Shown here in pieces: positions 15,640 to 23,188 of a stretch of DNA of 33,936 nt. Made by a program: the position numbers and the translations under genes. The notes beneath the pieces were generated by a model. The model saw only the letters and a list, made by a program, of their open reading frames with translations, searched no databases and was not told the origin of the DNA. The stretch lies in NCBI GenBank assembly GCA_964567475.1, contig CAZMMV010000012.1, positions 1 to 33,936 of the forward strand, given 5' to 3'. Source of the DNA: CAZMMV01 sp964567475. Lineage in GTDB: Bacteria > Bacillota > Clostridia > Tissierellales > Tissierellaceae. How positions within the stretch are numbered: position 1 is the first letter of the stretch; every line of letters starts with the position of its first letter.

Positions 15640-18294
15640 ATGAAAAAAGAAAAATTAATGGTTATAGATGGTAGTGCTTTAATATATAGAGCTTTCTACG
15701 CTCTTCCTCAATTAACGACAAAAAATGGTGTATATACCAATGGTGTATATGGATTTTTAACCATGTTTTATAAAGTAAAAGAAGAACATAATCCAGATTA
15801 CATTTGCGTAGCATTTGATAGATCGGGACCTACATTTAGACATAAAGAATACAAGGAGTATAAAGGTCATAGAGAAAAAACTCCTTCAGAATTAATTCAA
15901 CAGTTTCCATTGATTAAAGAGATTTTAGATGCTATGAATGTAAAGCATATAGATTTACAAGAATATGAAGCTGATGATATAGCTGGTACATTAGCTAAGA
16001 TAGGAGAAGAAAAAGGTTTAGATGTTGTACTAGTAACAGGAGATAAAGACTATTTACAGTTAGTTACAGATACTACAAAAGTTTTAATTACAAGAAAAGG
16101 CATAACTAATATGGATGTTTATGATAGAAATGCTGTAATAGAAAGATATGGAATTACTCCAAAGCAATTTATAGATTTAAAGGGTTTAATGGGAGATCCT
16201 TCTGATAATATACCAGGAGTTCCAGGAGTAGGAGAAAAAACAGGAATTAAATTCTTGAAAGAATATAATTCAATGGAAGGATTATATGAAAATATTGATA
16301 AAGTTGGAGGAAAAAAGACTAAGGAAAAATTAATTGAAAATAAAAATTTAGCTTTTTTAAGTAAAAGGCTAAGTACGATAATTACTAATGTTCCTTTGGA
16401 TTTTACTATAGAAGATATTAAAGTAAAAGAAGAAAATGTTGATGTTTTGATAAAGCTTTATGAAGATTTAGAGTTTGGGAGTTTATTAAAAAGAATTTCT
16501 GGAGAAGCAACAATAGAGGAATATTTTTCACCAGAATACAATATAATTGATGATTATAAGGGATTAATTAAAGATATAAAAGAAAACAAGAAATTTGGAT
16601 TTAAATTTCTAGTTGCAAATGATAATTATGTAGAAGATGATATATTGGCTTTGGGTATAAAAATAGATGGATTACCAACTAATATAATAAAGCTAAAAAA
16701 TAATGAAAAAGTTATAAAAGATTTTAGACAAGTATTTGAAGATGATAATATAGAAAAGATAGGGCATTGTTTAAAGACGGATCTTATCGTTCTTTATAGA
16801 ATGGGAATAGACAGTGTAAATATTGGATTTGATACTATGATAGCTAAGTATTTAATAGATCCATCTCAATCATCCTATGAAATAAATAACATAAGTAATG
16901 AGTATCTAGATTATTATGGTAAGGATGAAGAAGAATTATTGGGAAAAGGTAAAAAGAAAAAAAGTTTTAGTGATTTAAAAGAAGAGGAAATTTCTGAGTA
17001 TATATCATTTATACTAGATACAGTATTTAGTGTAGAAAGTGTAATGAAAGAAACTATAAAAGAACAAGAAATGTTAGAATTGTATTATGATATTGAATTG
17101 CCATTGGTAAAAGTCTTAGCTAGTATGGAATATTATGGATTTAAAATAGATACAGATGAATTAAACATATTAAAAGATAAATATGATGCGGAAATAGAAT
17201 TATTAACATTGGAAATATATGAAATGGCAAATATGGAGTTTAATATCAATTCTCCTAAGCAATTAGGTGAAGTCTTGTTTGATGAATTGTCTTTACCAGT
17301 AATTAAAAAGACAAAAACTGGTTATTCAACTAATGCAGAAGTTTTAGATAAGTTGAAGGATCAACATCCTATTATAGATAAGGTACTAAGATATAGACAA
17401 ATAGTAAAGCTTAAATCAACATATATAGATGGATTGCTAAATTTAACCAACAAGGAAACAAAAAGAATACATTCTTCTTTCAATCAAACTGTTACTAATA
17501 CAGGTAGAATTAGTAGTACAGAACCAAATCTACAAAATATACCTATTAGAACAGAGGATGGTAGAGCCATAAGAAAGGCTTTTATTGCAGAAAATCAGGA
17601 TTATAAATTAGTAGATGCAGATTATTCTCAAATAGAGCTTAGAGTTTTAGCTCATATATCAAATGATAGCAAATTTATAGAGGCTTTTAAGGAAAATCAG
17701 GATATTCATACAAAAACTGCTTCAGAGGTTTTTGGAGTGTCTATTGAAGATGTTGATGAAGATATGAGAAGTAGAGCTAAGGCTGTTAATTTTGGTATAG
17801 TTTATGGAATATCAGATTATGGTTTATCTAGGGATTTAAACATTACAAGAAAAGAAGCTAAGGAATATATAGATAATTATCTTGAAAATTATAAAAGTGT
17901 CAAAAAATATATGGAGGATATAGTAAAAGAAGGAAAAGAAAATGGATATGTAGAGACTATACTTCATAGAAGAAGATATATACCAGAGCTTAATGCAAAG
18001 AACTTTAATATAAAATCATTTGGAGAACGTATAGCTATGAATACTCCTATCCAGGGCTCAGCAGCAGATATTATAAAGAAGGCTATGGTGGATGTATATA
18101 GCGAACTTAAAAAAAGAAAGTTAAAATCAAGGCTAATACTTCAAATTCATGATGAGTTAATTATCGAAACTAAAGTAGAAGAATTGAAAGAAGTGAAAGA
18201 ACTTATGAAGGATATAATGGAAAATACAATTCATTTAAATGTTCCACTTACAGTAGATCTTCAAGTAGGTGAAAGTTGGTATGAAACAAAATAA
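15640..18294 (+). CDS. polA: DNA polymerase I
   Basis: An 884-aa family A polymerase for Okazaki-fragment processing and repair. The N-terminal 5'-nuclease domain (about 1-265) has the metal sites in VIDGSALIYRAFY, YEADDIAG, VTGDKDYLQLV and GDPSDNIPGVPGVGEKTG. The middle 3'-5' exonuclease-like domain (about 300-490) lacks the Asp-x-Glu metal motif: the equivalent strand reads FGFKFLV. Proofreading is therefore probably absent, as in Bacillus and Thermus enzymes. The polymerase domain has motif A DADYSQIELR (catalytic D659), motif B with RAKAVNFGIVYG, and motif C QIHDE (D838). The ATG follows TGGAGTG. The end overlaps coaE by 14 bp. Confidence 0.97.
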   Translation: MKKEKLMVIDGSALIYRAFYALPQLTTKNGVYTNGVYGFLTMFYKVKEEHNPDYICVAFDRSGPTFRHKEYKEYKGHREKTPSELIQQFPLIKEILDAMNVKHIDLQEYEADDIAGTLAKIGEEKGLDVVLVTGDKDYLQLVTDTTKVLITRKGITNMDVYDRNAVIERYGITPKQFIDLKGLMGDPSDNIPGVPGVGEKTGIKFLKEYNSMEGLYENIDKVGGKKTKEKLIENKNLAFLSKRLSTIITNVPLDFTIEDIKVKEENVDVLIKLYEDLEFGSLLKRISGEATIEEYFSPEYNIIDDYKGLIKDIKENKKFGFKFLVANDNYVEDDILALGIKIDGLPTNIIKLKNNEKVIKDFRQVFEDDNIEKIGHCLKTDLIVLYRMGIDSVNIGFDTMIAKYLIDPSQSSYEINNISNEYLDYYGKDEEELLGKGKKKKSFSDLKEEEISEYISFILDTVFSVESVMKETIKEQEMLELYYDIELPLVKVLASMEYYGFKIDTDELNILKDKYDAEIELLTLEIYEMANMEFNINSPKQLGEVLFDELSLPVIKKTKTGYSTNAEVLDKLKDQHPIIDKVLRYRQIVKLKSTYIDGLLNLTNKETKRIHSSFNQTVTNTGRISSTEPNLQNIPIRTEDGRAIRKAFIAENQDYKLVDADYSQIELRVLAHISNDSKFIEAFKENQDIHTKTASEVFGVSIEDVDEDMRSRAKAVNFGIVYGISDYGLSRDLNITRKEAKEYIDNYLENYKSVKKYMEDIVKEGKENGYVETILHRRRYIPELNAKNFNIKSFGERIAMNTPIQGSAADIIKKAMVDVYSELKKRKLKSRLILQIHDELIIETKVEELKEVKELMKDIMENTIHLNVPLTVDLQVGESWYETK

Positions 18295-18895
18295 GTTTAC
18301 AATAATAGGACTAACAGGTGGCATATCTACTGGAAAGTCTACTGTATCCAGTATATTGGATGAAAAAGGATTTAAAATTATTGATGCAGATAAAATTGCC
18401 AGAAATGTTGTAGAAAAGGGAAAAGATGCTTATTTTAAGATTATAGAATATTTTGGAAAAGATATTCTATCTACAGATGGAGATATAGATAGAAAAGCAT
18501 TAGGAAACATTATATTTAATGATAAGTATTTAAGGGAAAGTTTGAATTCTATAACACATCCTTATATATTTAAAGAAATAAAAAATCAAATAGAGAATAT
18601 GGCTAAGAATAATTCTATTATATTTTTAGATGTTCCCTTATTATTTGAGCAATATAGACTATGGAGAGAGTATTCGATTGAATTCAATGAAATTTGGTTA
18701 GTATATTGTGATAAAAATACTCAAATTAATAGATTGATGAAGAGAGATGATATATCTAAGGAAGAAGCAGAGAAAAAGATAAATTCTCAAATGTCCTTAG
18801 ATAAGAAAAAAACAATGTCTTCCAAGACTATTGATAATAGCAAGGACCTAGGATATTTAAAGAAACAAATAGAAGAATTATTAAAAGTAATATGA
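18281..18895 (+). CDS. coaE: Dephospho-CoA kinase
   Basis: A 204-aa P-loop kinase that phosphorylates dephospho-CoA to CoA, the last step of CoA synthesis. The Walker A motif reads GLTGGISTGKST, with DADKIARNVV and FLDVPLLFE following, as in the family. The frame is open from a GTG at 18269, but the ATG at 18281 is preferred; it lies nine bases after AGGTG inside the end of polA. The overlap with polA indicates one transcript, an arrangement common in Gram-positive bacteria. Confidence 0.95.
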   Translation: MKQNKFTIIGLTGGISTGKSTVSSILDEKGFKIIDADKIARNVVEKGKDAYFKIIEYFGKDILSTDGDIDRKALGNIIFNDKYLRESLNSITHPYIFKEIKNQIENMAKNNSIIFLDVPLLFEQYRLWREYSIEFNEIWLVYCDKNTQINRLMKRDDISKEEAEKKINSQMSLDKKKTMSSKTIDNSKDLGYLKKQIEELLKVI

Positions 18896-18914
18896 TCTTG
18901 GAGGGGGCTTGACT

Positions 18915-19547
18915 TTGAGAGGTTTTAAAAAAATGTTTAAAATAGTAGTTTCTTTAATATTTATATTTATTCTAGGATTTTCTTATATTAGTATAAAATA
19001 TCCAATAGGATATAAAAGTATAATAGTAAAAGAATCTAATGAGTATGATATGGATCCATATCTGATTGCATCGATAATAAATGTGGAAAGTAGCTATGAT
19101 TCTAATGCCATATCTAAAAAGGAAGCAAGAGGACTAATGCAAATAAGTCCTCAAACAGGAAAATGGGCCAGTGAAGTTTTAAATCTAGAAGGTTATAAAG
19201 AGGAAAACTTATTTAAAGCAGAAGTAAATATAAAAATAGGAAGTTGGTATTTAAATAAATTATTTAAGGAATTTAATGGAGATTTAGATTTAATTTTAAT
19301 GGCTTATAATGCGGGAAGTGGAAATGTAAATAAATGGTTAAAGGATCTAGAACATAGTAAGGATGGAGTGAGTATAGACAATATTCCCTTCAAGGAAACT
19401 GAAAACTATGTGAAAAGAATAAATAAAAATTATAAAATATATAGTGTGGTTTATGGCAGATATCTTACAAATCTTGAAAAAGATAATATTTGTATAGAGG
19501 TCATAAGTAATATAAGGAAAATAATAAAATCCATTATACAACAGTAA
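18915..19547 (+). CDS. Membrane-anchored lytic transglycosylase (SLT domain)
   Basis: A protein of about 210 aa with an uncleaved N-terminal membrane anchor (about 10-27) and an extracellular SLT domain (about 38-150). The SLT domain cuts peptidoglycan glycan strands with formation of anhydro-muramic ends. The catalytic Glu58 is in VESSYD, followed by the family signatures GLMQISP and AYNAGSGNV. The strong GGAGGGGG ribosome-binding site points to the TTG at 18915. A TTG at 18909 is too close, and an ATG at 18933 would shorten only the cytoplasmic tail. It is likely co-transcribed with polA-coaE. Confidence 0.88.
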   Translation: MRGFKKMFKIVVSLIFIFILGFSYISIKYPIGYKSIIVKESNEYDMDPYLIASIINVESSYDSNAISKKEARGLMQISPQTGKWASEVLNLEGYKEENLFKAEVNIKIGSWYLNKLFKEFNGDLDLILMAYNAGSGNVNKWLKDLEHSKDGVSIDNIPFKETENYVKRINKNYKIYSVVYGRYLTNLEKDNICIEVISNIRKIIKSIIQQ

Positions 19548-19588
19548 GATTTAAATAAGAGATTTTACAGATGAATAGGGGGAAGTAA

Positions 19589-21298
19589 ATGAAAAATAAA
19601 AAGATCATATATTTAATTGCTTTAACTTTATTGATTATGACAATTAGTGGTTGTAAATTAAATAAAGATAATCTAGATATAGCTTCAGAAAACAATAAAG
19701 ATCAACAAATAGCAGGGACTAAGGCTGAATTGGGGGGAGAAATAATATTACCTTTAACAAATTTCAATACGTTAAATCCCTTAATTACTGAAAATGATAG
19801 CTATTATTTTTTCAGTAAACTTATTTTTGAATCCTTATTTGAATTTGATGACAATTTAAATATGGAAGGACAATTAGTAAAGGATTATAGTGTTTCTGAT
19901 AATGGAAGAAAAATAGAAATAAGATTAAGAGATGATATTTTTTGGCATGATAGTAAACCATTAACATCTGAAGATGTAGCATTTACAGTAAATACTATAA
20001 AGTATGCTAATACAGATAGTACATATAATAAAATGTTTATACAGGCTCTAGGTTCTTTTAGCCCATCAGATATAAGAAGAATAGTTGATGTAAATGTAGT
20101 GGATCAAAAAAACCTTATAGTTACTTTTGATAGAAGTTTTAGCAATAACTTAGAGGTTCTTACATTTCCAATTATACCAAAACATGTATTTGTAAATGGA
20201 GAGGTGGATAATAATGCGTATATAAATGCTCTTCAATCAGAGAACTATATTCCAATTGGTACTGGACCATTTAAGTTTAGTGAATATGAAAAAATGAAGC
20301 AGATAACCTTAGTAGCTAATGAAGAATATAGGGAAAAAAGACCTTATATAGATAAAATTTTAGGTAAGGTATTTGATACAGAAGAAGACATACTAAGAGC
20401 TTTTGAAACTGGTCAAATAAATATGGCTACAACTATAGGAGTAGATTGGGAAAAATATAATCAAAATAATGGAATAAATTCTATAGAGTTTATATCACCT
20501 AATTATGAGTTCTTAGGATTTAATTTTAATAAAAAGATTTTCCAGGGAGAAGATGGAAAGATTTTAAGAAAGGCGATTGTGTATGGAATTAATAGACAAA
20601 AAATAATAGAAACTGTATATTTGGGTCATGGAACACAAATAGATGTTCCTATACATCCAAAATCTTGGTTGATATCAGATGCTAGTAATAGCTATGGATA
20701 TAGTCTAGATATGGCAAAGAAAGAAATGAATAAATTAAAGGCAAAAGATATAGATATCGATAAAATTTCTATTGATTTATTGACTAATACATTTAATCCA
20801 GTAAGGCTAAAGACAGCAGAAATGATTAAAGAAAATCTAAGCCAACTAGGTATAGAGGTAAATATATTCCCACAGGTGGAAAGAAAAGATGAAATATCTG
20901 AAGAAGATATAAAAAAACAATGGGAAGAAATAAATAAAATGATGGCCTCAGGCAAGTTTGATGTAGTACTATCAGGATGGAAGTTATCAGTTATTCCTGA
21001 TTTATCTTTTGCCTTTCATAGTTCGCAAATTAAATATAATACAAATTTTATAAACTATTCTAATCAGGAAATGGATACTTTGTTAGAAAAAGTATTTTTA
21101 AATGGAAATAGGGAGGATAAGCAAGAAAATTATAAGGAATTACAAGATTTAATATCAGAAGATCTACCATATATAAGTTTGTTTTTTAAAAATAAATCTC
21201 TACTTTTAAATAATAAAATAAAAGGAAATCTTCAACCTACTTTTTTTAATCCTTATAAGGGAATTAAAAGTGTTTATATACCAAAGGATTTGCAATAA
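19589..21298 (+). CDS. Family 5 ABC-transporter substrate-binding lipoprotein (peptide/nickel type)
   Basis: A 569-aa lipoprotein of the SBP_bac_5 (OppA/DppA-like) family. The signal peptide ends in the lipobox I19-S20-G21-C22. The mature part includes NPLITENDSYYF near the start, then the family pattern EIRLRDDIFWHDSKPLTSEDVAFT (key residues W-H-D and the DV-F pair), and PIGTGPFKFSEYE. The ligand cannot be read from sequence; oligopeptides are the usual guess. No permease or ATPase genes flank it, so it is either an orphan receptor or uses transporter parts coded elsewhere. The ATG follows AGGGGGAAG. Residues 24-45 are a polar linker. Confidence 0.9.
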   Translation: MKNKKIIYLIALTLLIMTISGCKLNKDNLDIASENNKDQQIAGTKAELGGEIILPLTNFNTLNPLITENDSYYFFSKLIFESLFEFDDNLNMEGQLVKDYSVSDNGRKIEIRLRDDIFWHDSKPLTSEDVAFTVNTIKYANTDSTYNKMFIQALGSFSPSDIRRIVDVNVVDQKNLIVTFDRSFSNNLEVLTFPIIPKHVFVNGEVDNNAYINALQSENYIPIGTGPFKFSEYEKMKQITLVANEEYREKRPYIDKILGKVFDTEEDILRAFETGQINMATTIGVDWEKYNQNNGINSIEFISPNYEFLGFNFNKKIFQGEDGKILRKAIVYGINRQKIIETVYLGHGTQIDVPIHPKSWLISDASNSYGYSLDMAKKEMNKLKAKDIDIDKISIDLLTNTFNPVRLKTAEMIKENLSQLGIEVNIFPQVERKDEISEEDIKKQWEEINKMMASGKFDVVLSGWKLSVIPDLSFAFHSSQIKYNTNFINYSNQEMDTLLEKVFLNGNREDKQENYKELQDLISEDLPYISLFFKNKSLLLNNKIKGNLQPTFFNPYKGIKSVYIPKDLQ

Positions 21299-21302
21299 TA
21301 TG

Positions 21303-21331
21303 TTGTAAATCCTAATAAGGTGTAGTAATAT
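21303..21331 (+). promoter_or_regulatory. Possible promoter of tRNA-Leu(GAG)
   Basis: TTGTAA (21303-21308) lies 17 bp before TAATAT (21326-21331), with the tRNA beginning 18 bp later. Both hexamers are imperfect. Confidence 0.4.
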
Positions 21332-21348
21332 ATATAAGTAAACTAATT

Positions 21349-21435
21349 GCGAAGGTGGCGGAATTGGTATACGCGATAGCTTGAGGGGCTATTGGTGGAA
21401 ACACCGTGAGAGTTCGAGTCTCTTCCTTCGCACCA
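21349..21435 (+). tRNA. tRNA-Leu (anticodon GAG)
   Basis: An 87-nt class II tRNA with encoded CCA. The acceptor GCGAAGG pairs with CCTTCGC, the anticodon stem ATAGC/GCTAT frames the loop TTGAGGG with anticodon GAG, and there is a long variable arm and a GTTCGAGTC T loop. It should read CUU and CUC codons. Confidence 0.97.
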
Positions 21436-21460
21436 AGCAATATATTTAGTTAAAATATAA

Positions 21461-21489
21461 TTGATAACACTACTCGGGTATGCTATGAT
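21461..21489 (+). promoter_or_regulatory. Extended -10 promoter downstream of tRNA-Leu(GAG)
   Basis: TTGATA (21461-21466) is followed after exactly 17 bp by TATGAT (21484-21489) with a TGn extension (21481-21483); each hexamer has a single mismatch. Transcription should start near 21496. An inverted repeat TGATATTAA...TTAATATCA (21486-21494 with 21507-21515), extended outward by GTATG/CATAC, spans the -10 and start site and could be an operator. No credible protein gene follows before the terminator at 21613. Confidence 0.6.
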
Positions 21490-21495
21490 ATTAAC

Positions 21496-21641
21496 AAAGA
21501 TAAATTTTAATATCAGACATACTTATTTGTTATTAACAAAGCAATATTAATTTAATATATTATTTTAAATTGATATTGGAATTTTTATTGTAAAAAGGCA
21601 TATGTATAGGGACATAGGTATAAAAAATACTTATGTTTTTT
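21496..21641 (+). ncRNA. Candidate small RNA gene of about 146 nt
   Basis: I infer a short transcription unit from a well-formed promoter and an intrinsic terminator that bracket 146 bp without a credible ORF. The predicted RNA contains a 14-bp hairpin (21542-21555 with 21565-21578, one wobble) and the terminator hairpin. The 15-bp palindrome at 21526-21540 and a repeated TATTAACAAAG (21489-21499, the start-site region, and 21531-21541) add further symmetry. I do not recognise a known RNA family. The alternative is that the terminator only stops read-through from tRNA-Leu and the promoter is a chance match. Confidence 0.4.
21613..21641 (+). terminator. Rho-independent terminator upstream of the rnf promoter
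   Basis: A 9-bp stem (21613-21621 with 21627-21635, one G-T wobble) with an AAAAA loop is followed directly by six T residues. It ends either the candidate small RNA or tRNA-Leu read-through. Confidence 0.72.
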
Positions 21642-21704
21642 AGAGTAAATCTTTGTTTTATAATTTAAAATTTACTCAAGTCAAATAATATATATTATTT
21701 GCTG

Positions 21705-21729
21705 CTTGTATAGAATGATTCTATACAAG
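21705..21729. promoter_or_regulatory. Perfect 25-bp palindrome, candidate operator of rnf
   Basis: Two 12-bp arms, CTTGTATAGAAT and its exact complement, flank a single central G. The right arm contains the -35 hexamer of the rnf promoter. The inner 15 bp have a 7-1-7 layout and agree with 5 of 7 positions per half with the known PerR box TTATAATNATTATAA. A one-base loop makes it unlikely to be mainly an RNA hairpin, so a repressor site is the better reading. Confidence 0.6.
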
Positions 21730-21750
21730 TCTTTAGATAAGTGTTATAAT
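21722..21750 (+). promoter_or_regulatory. Extended -10 promoter of the rnf operon
   Basis: TATACA (21722-21727) lies 17 bp before a perfect TATAAT (21745-21750) with a TGn extension (21742-21744). This gives a start near 21757 and a leader of about 85 nt before rnfC. Confidence 0.72.
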
Positions 21751-21756
21751 TAATAT

Positions 21757-21817
21757 GTTTGTTAAGTTATAAATACAAACTAAGTAGAATATATAAACGA
21801 AATAAGTTGTTTATATA
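21757..21817 (+). promoter_or_regulatory. Structured 5' leader of rnf mRNA
   Basis: Two inverted repeats follow the predicted start site: GTTTGT-N12-ACAAAC (21757-21780), and a 9-bp arm pair (21790-21798 with 21809-21817) just before an A-rich stretch and the GAGGTGG ribosome-binding site. They may stabilise the 5' end or shape access to the ribosome-binding site. I do not recognise a known riboswitch. Confidence 0.35.
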
Positions 21818-21841
21818 AAAAAAATAAAGAGGTGGAAAATT

Positions 21842-23170
21842 ATGAATTTAGACAATCTCACTTTTAACGGTGGGGTAAATGTACCACACAATAAAGAGTT
21901 GACAGAGAAAAAGCCCTTAGAACATGCTAAAGAACCAAATGTTGTTTATATTCCACTACAGCAACATATTGGAGCTCCTTGTCAGGCATTAGTTAGCGTA
22001 GGGGACAGAGTGAAGGTAGGTCAGAAAATTGGACAGGCAGAAGCTTTTGTTTCTACACCAATTCATTCTAGTGTTGCAGGAATTGTAAAGTCTATAGTAG
22101 ATATGACTACTCCAACTGGAATGACTGCCAAAACAATAGTAATAGAATCTGACAAAACAAATGAAAAAGATGAAAACATGAAGTCAAGTGGAAATGTAGA
22201 GGATTTATCAGCTAAGGAAATATTAGCTATAATTAAGGACATGGGAATAACAGGTATGGGTGGAGCAGGATTTCCAACCCACGTAAAATTATCTCCGCCA
22301 CCAGAAAAGAAAATAGATACAGTTATTATCAATGGTGCAGAATGTGAACCTTTCTTAACCTCAGATCACAGAGTAATGCTTGAAATGCCAGAAATGATAA
22401 TTACTGGTTTGAAAGCTGTAATGAAAGTTTTAGGTGTAGAAAATGGATTTATAGGTATTGAAGATAACAAGATGGATGTTGTAGAATTATTTAGAAGTAT
22501 TATTAAACCAGAGGATAATATAAAAGTTGTAACAGTAAAAGCAAAATATCCTCAAGGTGATGAAAAAAGATTAATAGATGCAATTGTAGGCAGAAAAGTA
22601 CCATCTGGAGGACTACCTATGGATGTTGGTTGTGTAGTTAACAACGCAGGTACTGTAAAAGCTATTGCAGAGGCAATAACAAAAGGTAAGCCAGTATATG
22701 AAAGGGTTGTAACGATAACCGGAAATGGTGTAAAAGAACCTAAAAATTTAATAGCTAAAATAGGTACACCATTCAAAGATTTAATAGAACAATGTGGAGG
22801 ATATAATGGAACTCCTGGTAAAGTAATAATGGGTGGAGCAATGATGGGAATAAGTCAATTTACTACTGATGTCCCAGTTATAAAAGGAACCAGTGGAATT
22901 TTAATACTTACAGAAGAAGAAGCAAGACCTAAAAAGATATCACCTTGTATCAAATGTGGAAAATGTTTAGAAGCTTGTCCAGTACACTTACAGCCGTTAT
23001 ATATTTCAGCTTGTGCACTTAGAGACAGGTTTGAAGGTGCAGAAAAGTATGGAGCATTAGATTGTGTAGAATGTGGATCATGTTCATTTATATGTCCTGC
23101 AAATAGACCTTTAGTAGAGTCTATTAGATTTGCAAAAAGAGAAATTCTTGCAAAAAGGAAAAAATCATAA
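21842..23170 (+). CDS. rnfC: Rnf complex subunit C (NADH-side iron-sulfur/FMN subunit)
   Basis: A 442-aa peripheral subunit of the Rnf ferredoxin:NAD+ oxidoreductase, which stores ferredoxin energy as an ion gradient. The NADH/FMN-binding module has GMGGAGFPTHVK (about residues 137-148) and INGAECEPFL. Two [4Fe-4S] motifs follow near 375-430: CIKCGKCLEACP and CVECGSCSFICP. The N-terminal barrel-sandwich part contains the lipoyl-like segment VGDRVKVGQKIG. First gene of rnfCDGEAB, the usual clostridial order, behind a long regulated-looking leader and a GAGGTGG ribosome-binding site. Confidence 0.96.
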   Translation: MNLDNLTFNGGVNVPHNKELTEKKPLEHAKEPNVVYIPLQQHIGAPCQALVSVGDRVKVGQKIGQAEAFVSTPIHSSVAGIVKSIVDMTTPTGMTAKTIVIESDKTNEKDENMKSSGNVEDLSAKEILAIIKDMGITGMGGAGFPTHVKLSPPPEKKIDTVIINGAECEPFLTSDHRVMLEMPEMIITGLKAVMKVLGVENGFIGIEDNKMDVVELFRSIIKPEDNIKVVTVKAKYPQGDEKRLIDAIVGRKVPSGGLPMDVGCVVNNAGTVKAIAEAITKGKPVYERVVTITGNGVKEPKNLIAKIGTPFKDLIEQCGGYNGTPGKVIMGGAMMGISQFTTDVPVIKGTSGILILTEEEARPKKISPCIKCGKCLEACPVHLQPLYISACALRDRFEGAEKYGALDCVECGSCSFICPANRPLVESIRFAKREILAKRKKS

Positions 23171-23188
23171 AGTTTAGGAGGAAAATTA

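Noticed and set aside
21526..21540. Possible Rex operator before rnf
   Set aside because: The half sites TTGTTA/TAACAA are right, but only one base separates them; the Rex consensus needs a longer centre. The 25-bp palindrome at the -35 also fails the Rex pattern.
21602..21643. A 13-codon ORF (ATG...TAG) with a weak upstream AAAGG inside the candidate small RNA region
   Set aside because: It lies across the terminator hairpin and its stop falls at the U tract, so it would be translated poorly; the hydrophobic/Lys content shows no pattern. I treat it as chance.
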